A stretch of DNA of 64,000 nt from Brevundimonas sp. SORGH_AS_0993. Its GTDB lineage: Bacteria; Pseudomonadota; Alphaproteobacteria; Caulobacterales; Caulobacteraceae. The translations under genes were made by a program, and so were the position numbers. Location: assembly GCF_030818545.1 (NCBI RefSeq), contig NZ_JAUTAH010000001.1:1059001-1123000 (forward strand). The letters run 5' to 3'. The notes beneath the pieces were generated by a model, which made no database searches, had not been told where the DNA came from, and saw only the letters and a program-made list of their open reading frames with translations. Numbering within the stretch: position 1 is the first letter of the stretch; the number at the start of each line of letters is the position of its first letter. Shown piece after piece: positions 8,720 to 16,371 of this stretch.

Positions 8720-9667
8720 TCAGACCATCGACTTGGCGAAGGCTTCAAGATCTTCCGGCGTGTTCAGCGCTACGCCTTCGGCGTCAGGCGCGATCCGCTT
8801 GGCCATGCCGGTCAGCACCTTGCCGGAGCCGACCTCGATGAAACGGGTCACGCCGCCTTCACCCGCCATCCATTCCATGCTTTCGCGCCAGCGCACGCGG
8901 CCCGTGACCTGTTCGACCAGCAGGCGGCGGATGACCTCCGGATCGCTCTCGGGGCGCGCCAGCACATTGGCCACCACCGGCACGATCGGGGCGGCGATCT
9001 TCGCTTCACCGAGAGCCGCCGCCATCTCATCGGCGGCAGGCTGCATCAGCGGACAGTGGAACGGCGCCGAGACGTTCAGCGGGATCGCCCGCGCGCCCAG
9101 TTCCTTGGCTTTCTCGATGGCGCGCTCCACCGCCGCCTTCTCACCCGAGATGACGATGTTGCCCGCATTATTGTCATTGGCCACCACGCAGACGCCCAGT
9201 TCAGCGCCCGCCGCCGCAGCCGCCTCGGCCAGGGTCAGGTCGGTCTTGGGGCCGATCAACGAGGCCATAGCGCCCTGCCCCACCGGCACGGCCCGCTGCA
9301 TGGCCTGACCGCGCAGCTTCAACAGGCGTGCGGTATCCGACAGGCTGATCGCGTCCGCCGCCGCCAGGGCCGAATACTCACCCAGCGAATGCCCGGCGAC
9401 ATAGGCCGCCTTGGCCACGTCGAAGCCGAACTCGACCTTCAGCGCCCGCACCACCGCCATCGACACCGCCATCAGGGCCGGCTGGGCGTTCTCGGTCAGG
9501 GTCAGCTGGTCCTCGGGCCCTTCGCGCATCAGCAGCGACAGCTTCTGCCCCAGGGCCTCGTCCACCTCGGCGAAGACGTCGCGGGCGGACCGGAAGGCGT
9601 CGGCCAGCGGCGCGCCCATGCCGACGGCCTGGCTGCCCTGTCCCGGAAACAGAAGTGCGAGGGTCAT
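8720..9667 (-). CDS. fabD: Malonyl-CoA:ACP transacylase
   Basis: Transfers malonyl from CoA to ACP, feeding type II fatty acid synthesis. A 315-residue protein with LLFPGQGSQ at the N-terminus, nucleophile Ser in AGHSLGEYSAL, and the catalytic His in APFHCPLM. ATG 9667 has AGGGAG about 7 bases upstream. It is the first gene of the minus-strand fab run and faces mutL across a 132-base divergent gap (9668-9799) that should hold promoters for both. Confidence 0.96.
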   Translation of the reverse strand: MTLALLFPGQGSQAVGMGAPLADAFRSARDVFAEVDEALGQKLSLLMREGPEDQLTLTENAQPALMAVSMAVVRALKVEFGFDVAKAAYVAGHSLGEYSALAAADAISLSDTARLLKLRGQAMQRAVPVGQGAMASLIGPKTDLTLAEAAAAAGAELGVCVVANDNNAGNIVISGEKAAVERAIEKAKELGARAIPLNVSAPFHCPLMQPAADEMAAALGEAKIAAPIVPVVANVLARPESDPEVIRRLLVEQVTGRVRWRESMEWMAGEGGVTRFIEVGSGKVLTGMAKRIAPDAEGVALNTPEDLEAFAKSMV

Positions 9668-9799
9668 CGACCGCTCCCTGAATCATTGATCAAGGCGCGG
9701 AGCCCTAATCCCTGACTTCCGCAAGGGCAAGCGTCGGCGAATGCCCGGCCCGGATGCACCGTGGCGCGAATCCCCCTCGCGCCCTATCTTCGCCTGCTC

Positions 9800-11686
9800 A
9801 TGCCCATCCGCCGCCTCCCGCCCGAGACCGTCAACCGCATCGCCGCCGGCGAGGTGGTCGAACGCCCGGCCAGCGCCATCAAGGAGCTGGTCGAGAACGC
9901 CCTGGACGCGGGCGGCCGCAACATCGAGATCCAGGCCGACGGCGGGGGCCTGTCGCGCATCCTGATCGCCGACGACGGCAAGGGCATTCCGAAGGACGAA
10001 CTGCCCCTGGCCGTCGAACGCCACGCCACGTCCAAGCTGGAGCCGGACGACGCCGGGGACGTGGACCTGCTGCGCATCCACACCCTGGGCTTCCGGGGCG
10101 AGGCCCTGCCCTCCATCGGTTCGGTCGCCCGCCTGTCGATCACGACCCGATCCCGCGACGAGACCGACGCCTGGTCCATTCAGGTCGAGGGCGGCGAGAC
10201 CCGCCCCCTGGCCCCCGCCCCCTTCCCCGGCCCGCACGGCGCGCGGGTCGAGGTGCGCGACCTCTTCTACGCCACCCCCGCCCGGCTCAAGTTCATGAAG
10301 TCCGAACGGGCCGAGGCCATGGCCATCTCCGAAGAGATCAAGCGCCAGGCCATGGCGCACGAGGCCGTCGCCTTCACCCTGTCGCTGGACGGCAAGGTGG
10401 CGCTGCGCCTGCCCGCCGAACACCCCGGCGACGAGGGCCGCCTGCGCCGCCTGGCCGCCCTTTTGGGCCGCGACTTCGAGGCCAACGCCCTGTTGATCGA
10501 TCAGGAGCGGGACGGCGTGCGCCTGTCGGGCTATGCGGGCCTGCCCACCTATTCGCGCGGCAATGCGGCGCATCAGTATCTGTTCGTCAACGGCCGCCCG
10601 GTGAAGGATCGGCTGCTGCAAGGGGCCCTGCGGGGCGCCTACGCCGACTTCCTGGCGCGCGACCGGCACCCGGCCGCCGCCCTCTTCCTCGACATCGATC
10701 CCCTCTATGTCGACGTCAACGTCCACCCCGCCAAGGCCGAGGTCCGGTTCCGCGATCCGGCCCTGGTGCGCGGCCTGATCGTCGGCGCCCTGAGGCACGC
10801 CCTCCACGCCGCCGGCCACCGCGCCTCCACCACCGTCGCCGCCGACGCCTTGAGCGGATTCAGGCCGCACACGGGCGTGACGCAGAGTGGCGAGTGGCGA
10901 GGGGCGAGTGGCGAGGGCTGGTCCGGCTGGACCGGCTGGGACGCTCCGGCTTCCCAGACCGCCCAGGTCCTTCCCGGCCTCAACGAACGCAGCGCCCGCG
11001 TCGAGCCGTCATGGGACAGCCCCTCGTGGCCGTCGCAACCCGCTCAAGCCAGCGACCTCGCCACTCGCCACTCGCCACTCGCCACTCAACCGCAAGACCC
11101 CCTCGACTACCCCTTGGGCGCGGCGCGGGGTCAACTCCACGCCAACTACATCGTCGCCCAGACCCGCGACGGCCTGGTCATCGTCGATCAGCACGCGGCG
11201 CACGAGCGGCTGGTCTATGAGCGGATGAAGGCCCAGATGGCGCAAGGGGCCGTGACCCGCCAGACCCTGCTGACGCCCGAGGTTGTCGATCTGGACCCTG
11301 CCGAGGCCGAGCGCGTCGCCGGGCGGGCCGAGGAACTGGCCGAGATGGGCCTGATCGTCGAGGCCTTCGGCGCCGGCGCCGTCCTGGTGCGCGAGACCCC
11401 GGCCATGCTGGGCGATACGGACGTTCAGGGCCTGATCCGCGACATCGCCGACGATCTGTCGGAACACGGCCAGGCCCTGTCGCTCAAGGAACGTCTCGCC
11501 GCCATCTGCGGGACCATGGCCTGCCACGGCAGCGTCCGCTCAGGCCGCGTCCTCTCGGCGCCGGAGATGAACGCCCTGCTCCGCCAGATGGAAGCCACCC
11601 CCCACAGCGGCCAATGCAACCACGGCCGCCCCACCTATGTGGAGCTGAAGCTGCACGATCTGGAGAAGCTGTTCGGGCGGCGGTGA
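9800..11686 (+). CDS. mutL: DNA mismatch repair protein MutL
   Basis: A 628-residue GHKL ATPase coordinating mismatch repair. The N-terminal ATPase has [28 protein letters not shown] and [16 protein letters not shown]. The transducer domain has FVNGRPVKD and [13 protein letters not shown]. The C-terminal dimerisation domain has [16 protein letters not shown] and [12 protein letters not shown] 9800 ([14 protein letters not shown]) is chosen over the upstream GTG 9761. The linker at about residues 362-430 is encoded by a GAGTGGC/GCCACTC inverted-repeat element (10885-11087) that keeps the frame open, giving residues such as [11 protein letters not shown] and [11 protein letters not shown] with no family counterpart. 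Confidence 0.96.
   Translation: MPIRRLPPETVNRIAAGEVVERPASAIKELVENALDAGGRNIEIQADGGGLSRILIADDGKGIPKDELPLAVERHATSKLEPDDAGDVDLLRIHTLGFRGEALPSIGSVARLSITTRSRDETDAWSIQVEGGETRPLAPAPFPGPHGARVEVRDLFYATPARLKFMKSERAEAMAISEEIKRQAMAHEAVAFTLSLDGKVALRLPAEHPGDEGRLRRLAALLGRDFEANALLIDQERDGVRLSGYAGLPTYSRGNAAHQYLFVNGRPVKDRLLQGALRGAYADFLARDRHPAAALFLDIDPLYVDVNVHPAKAEVRFRDPALVRGLIVGALRHALHAAGHRASTTVAADALSGFRPHTGVTQSGEWRGASGEGWSGWTGWDAPASQTAQVLPGLNERSARVEPSWDSPSWPSQPAQASDLATRHSPLATQPQDPLDYPLGAARGQLHANYIVAQTRDGLVIVDQHAAHERLVYERMKAQMAQGAVTRQTLLTPEVVDLDPAEAERVAGRAEELAEMGLIVEAFGAGAVLVRETPAMLGDTDVQGLIRDIADDLSEHGQALSLKERLAAICGTMACHGSVRSGRVLSAPEMNALLRQMEATPHSGQCNHGRPTYVELKLHDLEKLFGRR
10885..11087. repeat. GAGTGGC/GCCACTC inverted-repeat element, copy A, in frame inside mutL
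   Basis: The left arm (10885 to about 10916) consists of imperfect tandem GAGTGGCGA-type units. The right arm (about 11056-11087) consists of tandem CTCGCCA units (four CCACTC repeats), the reverse complement of the left. About 140 bases separate them. The whole lies in the non-conserved linker of mutL and does not disrupt the frame. A second copy of the same arms is at 52871-52961. Looks like a small palindromic mobile or amplified element comparable in behaviour to in-frame palindromic elements known in Rickettsia (analogy only). Confidence 0.75.
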
Positions 11687-11724
11687 GAAGTGGCATCTCG
11701 TCAGCAGCACCGCAGGTTGAGCCA

Positions 11725-12174
11725 CTAAGCGTCGCCTCTAAGAAATGCGAAAGCCTTTGCCGTTTTCGAGGAACGACGCAGTTGGCTACGTAGTCGTGCT
11801 ATTGCCGCCTCGATATCTCGCTCAATATCGTCAGTCAGTGGAACTGCATCCTCAGCTTTCGCCAACAAACCATCCAGCAAGACCAGTTGAGCCTTACACG
11901 ATTTATAGGCTTCACCATCGATCACTTTTCGGCGGATATTTTGGCCGAGGCGACGACGCTTACTGACCAACCGCCGCAATGCAGAGCTACGATCAGCGAT
12001 ATCAGCGGGCATCTCAAAGATTTCAAAAAGCTCGTCTTCGACGGTATCTAGACGGACAAATTCCGCTTCTAAAGAAGCAACGCCCGCTTTTAAGCGCTCA
12101 ATAGCTACTGCACCTAGTACGCCGCCAACAAGGCCCAAGGACGCGCTTAAAAGTGCTTCTGCGGGCGTTGCCAC
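11725..12174 (-). CDS. Unknown small protein: N-terminal membrane helix plus charged helical region
   Basis: A 149-residue protein not recognised as any named family. Residues about 6-27 (ALLSASLGLVGGVLGAVAIERL) form one probable transmembrane helix or signal anchor. The rest is rich in Glu, Arg, Leu and Ala with heptad-like patterns (coiled coil likely) and ends in RRSSKTAKAFAFLRG. GTG 12174 begins 3 bases after the stop of the DUF4325 gene, so it is the third gene of a compact operon. Composition is AT-rich for this window (48% GC counted over 12061-12120, against 73% for 10081-10140 in mutL). It could tether or sense for the two upstream proteins; that is inference. Confidence 0.7.
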   Translation of the reverse strand: MATPAEALLSASLGLVGGVLGAVAIERLKAGVASLEAEFVRLDTVEDELFEIFEMPADIADRSSALRRLVSKRRRLGQNIRRKVIDGEAYKSCKAQLVLLDGLLAKAEDAVPLTDDIERDIEAAIARLRSQLRRSSKTAKAFAFLRGDA

Positions 12175-12177
12175 TAC

Positions 12178-12507
12178 CTATGCTGCCTTCGCATCTCGAA
12201 TGTATCCGAAGATCGTATCTACAAACGATGGATCTCGATCCGACTTAATTTGAAGGCGACTGGACAAATCTTTTGCAGCAAATCCTATGCGCACAAGGCC
12301 GCCAAAAGCTTCTTCCAAGAAAGAGGGCGAAAGCCCCCGGGCTCCGTCCAAATCAACTTCTACCATTTCCCCATCTTTTAAGGCGGGGGCGAGCCATTCG
12401 TCGCGGAAGCGTTGCCCGTTCCACTCCCCATGAGACGGATAGCGTCCAAAAGGGAAAGGATTGAAATCGGTCGCCAAGCGAATTGTCTTGGTCATTGCTG
12501 CCAACAT
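12178..12507 (-). CDS. STAS-like DUF4325 protein
   Basis: About 109 residues (105 if the ATG at 12495 is used). Matches the STAS-like DUF4325 pattern: LATDFNPFPFGRYPSHGE, GQRFRDEWLAPAL, VEVDLDGARGLSPSFLEEAFGGLVR. Such domains are relatives of anti-sigma-factor antagonists and are often found beside GHKL ATPases; their biochemical role is unestablished. Starts 6 bases after the stop of the STAS/ATPase gene and is followed 3 bases later by the membrane-anchored gene, so the three are almost certainly cotranscribed. AT-richer than the flanking chromosome. Confidence 0.82.
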   Translation of the reverse strand: MLAAMTKTIRLATDFNPFPFGRYPSHGEWNGQRFRDEWLAPALKDGEMVEVDLDGARGLSPSFLEEAFGGLVRIGFAAKDLSSRLQIKSDRDPSFVDTIFGYIRDAKAA

Positions 12508-12513
12508 CTCAAC

Positions 12514-13545
12514 TCAAGCCTCGAATGCCTGCGCCTGTAGACGCCACACAATCAGCGTCCCCGGAAAATTGAACCCAAGAGAACTACAGTGTTCTTTGTC
12601 GCCCTCATTTGCGGCGGGAGTGCGATAGCCATAGACCGCATCGCCTGAAAAAATGTTTATGAAGCCCGCCGAAAAGCGATCAATTAGCGCGATCATATTG
12701 TTGAGGCCTTTGCCACGCTCGTCCAACCCGCTCACGCTACGGCGTTGATGTATCGTAGCCAAAAGAATTTGCGAGTCAGTTGGCTTCAAATTGATTTGCC
12801 GCCAACCGCGATCCTGCATCATCGCCTTGATAAGGCCCGTCAGAGAGTCGCCAAGATTCTGGGGTGCCGTCGTAGGGATTCCCGCCCCATGGTCCAACGC
12901 AACAAATGTGGCGCTTCTGGTCGTAAGCAAACCAGCAACCCACCATCGTTCAGACGCATTTGGTGGCGCATTCATGCCGTAAGCCCAGGAAAGAACGTTG
13001 TCAGCTGCCTCATTGAGCGCTGCGTGAACTCGGTCTGCAAGGGTTTCGCCCGCATCCAGTCGCTCAGCGAGACGCGCCACCTCAAAAGTTCTTTCACCGG
13101 GCGACGGGTCGCCTTTCATGCCCGAAGTGACCTTCATTACCTGTTCGACGATTTCGTCTGGGACATCGTCTCCAGCACGGGCGTCATCAGCAACTCCAAA
13201 CACCTTGAGCGCAAACCGAGCGGAGCCGTTGCGAGGCATCCTCACGTCAATTTGCAACTTTCTCCCCAGCTGGCACCTTTGGATGGCTGCCGCTAGCATA
13301 ACACAAGCAGTTAGATCGATATACTTGGTGTCATGGAGATCGAGCAGAACAGCATCTACGCAGTCAGCCGTTGAATCGGCGAAATGTTTCAGAAATTCTA
13401 GTGCGCTTCGAAGTTCTCGAGGATTTCCAGCAGAAAGTCGATTAGGACCTCTAAAGAATAAATGATGCGGATAACGGAGCCTTAGCGCCGACTGCTCTTT
13501 AGCGCGCCCCCTTGCACGGCGCTTTTGCCGCTTGCTAAAAGTCAC
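12514..13545 (-). CDS. STAS-like/GHKL ATPase fusion protein
   Basis: A 343-residue protein. Residues 1-20 are strongly basic. Residues about 45-120 look STAS-like (CVDAVLLDLHDTKYIDLTA then an amphipathic helix and VRMPRNG). Residues about 165-330 carry GHKL ATPase motifs: N-box ALNEAADNVLSWAYG (Glu179, Asn183), G1 box ALDHGAGIP (Asp218-Gly222) and G2 box ERGKGLNNM (278-281). There is no HisKA His domain, so it resembles anti-sigma-type or DNA-gyrase-fold switch kinases rather than two-component kinases. Starts with GTG 13545 behind a GGGGTGGG stretch. It leads the operon with DUF4325 and the membrane protein. Substrate unknown; a partner-switching role is inference. Confidence 0.78.
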   Translation of the reverse strand: MTFSKRQKRRARGRAKEQSALRLRYPHHLFFRGPNRLSAGNPRELRSALEFLKHFADSTADCVDAVLLDLHDTKYIDLTACVMLAAAIQRCQLGRKLQIDVRMPRNGSARFALKVFGVADDARAGDDVPDEIVEQVMKVTSGMKGDPSPGERTFEVARLAERLDAGETLADRVHAALNEAADNVLSWAYGMNAPPNASERWWVAGLLTTRSATFVALDHGAGIPTTAPQNLGDSLTGLIKAMMQDRGWRQINLKPTDSQILLATIHQRRSVSGLDERGKGLNNMIALIDRFSAGFINIFSGDAVYGYRTPAANEGDKEHCSSLGFNFPGTLIVWRLQAQAFEA

Positions 13546-13671
13546 AATCGCCCACCCCGCCTTACTACTTCTTATTCATTTCAGATCGTTCTCGACTGAC
13601 TTGCATCAAAAGCATCTTATTCGACAAGCATTTTTGTGTCCCGACTACGCGATGATAAAGCATCCCGCGCC

Positions 13672-14193
13672 ATGCCCTCCATCCTCTTCGTCTGCCTCGG
13701 CAACATCTGTCGCTCGCCCCTCGCCGAGGCCGCCCTGCGCGCCGAGGCGGAGCGGCTCCGGCTCGACCTGATCGTCGATTCCGCCGGGACCGGGGACTGG
13801 CATGCGGGCGAGGCGCCGGACCCCAGGGCGCAGGCGACGGCGCGGCGGCATGGGGTCGAGATTTCCGGGTTGAAGGCGCGGCAGGTGACGCAGGCGGACT
13901 TTCGCCGCTTCACCCATGTCATCGCCCTGGACCACGAGAACCTGAAAAACCTGCGCCGTCTGCGGCCCGCCGATGCGACCGCCGAGCTCAGCCTGCTGCT
14001 CGACCACGTCCCCGGCCGTGAGGGCCAGGCCGTCGCCGACCCCTATTTCGGCGACGACGACGGTTTCGAAATCACCTGGGCCGAGGTGACGGCGGCGGCG
14101 CGCGGCCTGGTCGCCAAACTCCGACCCACGTCCGCATCTGACGTAGCGCCGGTCTATGGCTGCGGTCATGACCGAGCCCTATCGCATCCGTGA
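13672..14193 (+). CDS. Low-molecular-weight protein tyrosine phosphatase (arsenate reductase-like fold)
   Basis: A 173-residue protein. P-loop VCLGNICRSPLAE carries the nucleophile Cys and invariant Arg (CX5R), and the general-acid Asp is in ADPYFGDDDGF. Such enzymes dephosphorylate phosphotyrosine on capsule-synthesis kinases or other proteins; there are no polysaccharide genes here to fix a partner. I use ATG 13672 (MPSILFVCLGN); upstream in-frame starts lie in the AT-rich gap. Its last 26 bases overlap the next gene. Marks the right boundary where GC returns to the high chromosomal level. Confidence 0.9.
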   Translation: MPSILFVCLGNICRSPLAEAALRAEAERLRLDLIVDSAGTGDWHAGEAPDPRAQATARRHGVEISGLKARQVTQADFRRFTHVIALDHENLKNLRRLRPADATAELSLLLDHVPGREGQAVADPYFGDDDGFEITWAEVTAAARGLVAKLRPTSASDVAPVYGCGHDRALSHP

Positions 14194-14620
14194 AGCCGCC
14201 ATCTGGGCCCAGGCCCGCGCCGACTATCTGTCGGGCCTCAGCGCCGAGGCCGTGTGTCGTCGCCACGACCTGGGCCTGTCCGCCTTTCGCCGCCGCGCCC
14301 GGAAATACGGCTGGCGGCGCAGCGATCAGGTCGAACCGCCGCCCGGCGAGCTCGACCTGAACCTCTATTCCGACATCGAAATGGACGACCTGGCCGCCAC
14401 GGCGCGCCTACGCCTCGCCGAGGCGGTGGAGAACGGGCGCGCCACCGAGGCCCAGCGTTGGCGCCGCCTGGCCGCCGACCTGACCCGTCAGGCCCGCACC
14501 TTCGACGAGGAATTCTTCCAGGGCATGAGCCGCGAGGAAATCCTCGCCTCCCTGGAGACGATGCGGCGCGAAATCGCCGAAGAAGACGAAGCCCTCTTGG
14601 GACCGCCGCCCGAGGACTGA
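14168..14620 (+). CDS. Uncharacterised protein with HTH-like N-terminus
   Basis: About 150 residues. The first 55 (REAAIWAQARADYLSGLSAEAVCRRHDLGLSAFRRRARKYGW, read in pieces) look like a homeodomain-like helix-turn-helix of the small-terminase or transposase type. The rest is helical, acidic at the end (EIAEEDEALLG). Its ATG 14168 lies inside the end of the phosphatase gene (26-base overlap). No phage or transposase partner is nearby. Possible roles are DNA-binding regulator or a remnant of a terminase small subunit; undecided. Confidence 0.6.
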   Translation: MTEPYRIREAAIWAQARADYLSGLSAEAVCRRHDLGLSAFRRRARKYGWRRSDQVEPPPGELDLNLYSDIEMDDLAATARLRLAEAVENGRATEAQRWRRLAADLTRQARTFDEEFFQGMSREEILASLETMRREIAEEDEALLGPPPED

Positions 14621-14689
14621 GCGGTTGCGACCCGCTCGCAAAAATCTGCACGAAAGTGCACTAAAAAAATCGGAGTGCACTTTATCCGC

Positions 14690-15265
14690 TCAGGCGGCGG
14701 AAGCCGTCGCCTTCAGGAACAGCACCCTGGCTGCCCCATAGTCGCGCGCGTCCAGCCGCTGATAGCCGGGGGTGTCGATCTCCGGCTCGTCCGACCCGCG
14801 CTCGAACACCACCAGGGCGCCGGGCTTGAGCCAGCTTCCCTCGATCAACCGCCCCAGCGTCTGCTCCCCCAGCCCCTTGCCATAGGGCGGGTCCAGGAAG
14901 GCCAGGTCGAACGCCTCGGCGATGGGGCCGGGCCGCACGCCCAGGTCCGTCGCGCTCCTGCGATGCACCCGCGTGCGTCCCATCAACCCATAGGCGTCGG
15001 CGTTCTCGCGGATGGCGCCGCGCGCCCCGTCGTCCGTCTCGACGAACAGGCAGAAGCCGGCCCCCCGGCTGACCGCCTCGAACCCCAGGGCGCCCGATCC
15101 GGCGTACAGGTCGATGACCCGCAAGCCTTGCAGGCTCTCGCCCCAGGCGGCGTGTTCCAGCACATTGAACACAGCCTGGCGCGCCCGGTCGGAGGTCGGG
15201 CGCGTGCCCTGCCCCTCCGGCGCGACGATGGCCCGGCCCTTCAGGCTTCCGGCGACGATCCGCAT
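14690..15265 (-). CDS. rsmD: 16S rRNA (guanine-966-N2)-methyltransferase RsmD
   Basis: 191 residues. Starts MRIVAGSLKGR, with RPTSDRARQAVFN, the SAM-binding motif DLYAGSGALGFEAVSRG and the catalytic FLDPPYGKG motif (DPPY type N2-guanine methylase). Methylates G966 in 16S rRNA during 30S assembly. The ATG overlaps the stop of the TMEM175-like gene by one base (TGATG). Often next to a pseudouridine synthase gene, and one lies about 1.1 kb upstream here. Confidence 0.94.
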   Translation of the reverse strand: MRIVAGSLKGRAIVAPEGQGTRPTSDRARQAVFNVLEHAAWGESLQGLRVIDLYAGSGALGFEAVSRGAGFCLFVETDDGARGAIRENADAYGLMGRTRVHRRSATDLGVRPGPIAEAFDLAFLDPPYGKGLGEQTLGRLIEGSWLKPGALVVFERGSDEPEIDTPGYQRLDARDYGAARVLFLKATASAA

Positions 15266-15906
15266 CAGGCCGTTCCGCCAAAGCGGCGTCCGACCCAGAC
15301 CCGGCCGGCGATCAGCAGCGCCAGCGCCAGCGCCGTCGCGGCCGCCAGCAGCCCCACGCCCCGCGCCATCAGAAAGAAGCTCAGCGCGCAGGCCAGCCCC
15401 GGCATCAGGGCATGGGTCACGACCACCGTGGCGCTGACGGCCCGGTGCGGTCGCGGCCGGATCGCATCGGCTGCAAAGGCGGCCCAGCCATAGGCGCCGG
15501 CGTGCATCACGCCGACCGCCGCGACCAGGCTCAGATAGATCCACGCCCCCTCGCCATTGCGCGGCTGCTCGTACAACAGGGTCGTGGCGAACGGCATCAG
15601 CACCACCCCGGCCAGGGCCAGCATGTTGAAGATCATGACCCCGTTGCTGAAGCCGGTCATGCGGGCGAACACCCGCCGGTGCGTGTTCCAGAACACGCCT
15701 ATGATGGCGAAGCTCAGCGCAAAGGCCGTGAACATCGGCCACCGCTCGGCCCACAGCGTCGCCCAGCGCCCGTCCCAGCCCTCCGGAACGTGCAGTTCGA
15801 TGGCCAGCAGGGTGATGGCGATGGCGAACACCCCGTCCGAGAACAGCAGCAGACGGTCCAGGCCGTGATCCTTGTGCGCAACCGCGTCCGTCGTCTGGTT
15901 CGTCAT
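15265..15906 (-). CDS. TMEM175-family (DUF1211) membrane protein, putative K+ channel
   Basis: About 213 residues with six probable transmembrane helices in two sets. The signature LLLFSDGVFAIAITLL near the N-terminus is the RxxxFSDxxxxAxxxT motif of the bacterial TMEM175 potassium channel family. Further helices follow at MFTAFALSFAIIGVFW, NGVMIFNMLALAGVVLM and others. ATG 15906 is preferred because GGGGGATGAGG precedes it; ATG 15921 is an alternative. Translationally coupled to rsmD downstream. Channel activity is a family inference. Confidence 0.82.
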   Translation of the reverse strand: MTNQTTDAVAHKDHGLDRLLLFSDGVFAIAITLLAIELHVPEGWDGRWATLWAERWPMFTAFALSFAIIGVFWNTHRRVFARMTGFSNGVMIFNMLALAGVVLMPFATTLLYEQPRNGEGAWIYLSLVAAVGVMHAGAYGWAAFAADAIRPRPHRAVSATVVVTHALMPGLACALSFFLMARGVGLLAAATALALALLIAGRVWVGRRFGGTA

Positions 15907-15937
15907 GTCCTCATCCCCCATCAAACCGCGCCGTCGC

Positions 15938-16348
15938 TCAGGCCCCGGACGGCGCGAACCGGGCGTACAGTTCGTCCGTGGTCAGGCGTGGCCGATCCCC
16001 GGCCAGGGCATAGGTCGCGGGCTTGCTTTCGATACAGAACTCGTCTTCCAGGGCGAAGGCCGTCGGATCGTCGAACGCCTGGGCCGAAACCATCGTGACG
16101 GCCCCGTCGTTGGAGCGCCAGAACAGCCCCGTTCCGCAAGCCGGACAGAACTGCCGCACGGCCCATTCCGAAGAGGCGAAGGTCGCCACCTCGCCCGTGA
16201 CCCGCACGCTGTCGCCGCAGTCTACGCTGAACAGCACCCCGCCCGACAGACGCCGGCAGGTGGCGCAATGGCAGGCGTGCATCCCGCCCTTGGGCGCGGC
16301 GGTGAAGGTCACGCCTCCGCAAAGGCATCGGCCGGTCGAAGTCGTCAT
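15938..16348 (-). CDS. GFA-family zinc-binding protein
   Basis: 136 residues of the glutathione-dependent formaldehyde-activating enzyme/centromere V fold. The zinc ligands are visible as CLCGGV, CHCATCRR and FCPACGTGLFW. Family members bind structural and catalytic zinc; most have no proven substrate, and no formaldehyde dehydrogenase is adjacent, so activity is not assigned. ATG 16348 is preceded by AAGGGA about 8 bases upstream. Lies 23 bases downstream of the pseudouridine synthase. Confidence 0.88.
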   Translation of the reverse strand: MTTSTGRCLCGGVTFTAAPKGGMHACHCATCRRLSGGVLFSVDCGDSVRVTGEVATFASSEWAVRQFCPACGTGLFWRSNDGAVTMVSAQAFDDPTAFALEDEFCIESKPATYALAGDRPRLTTDELYARFAPSGA

Positions 16349-16371
16349 CGCTCAGTCCCTTGCGGCGGTCT

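Noticed and set aside
9761-9799. Upstream GTG start for mutL
   Set aside because: ATG 9800 yields the conserved [18 protein letters not shown] start; the 13 extra residues are not conserved.
10885-11087. CRISPR-like tandem repeats in mutL
   Set aside because: Units are about 10 bases, directly adjoining and inverted at the two ends, with no spacers; not a CRISPR array.
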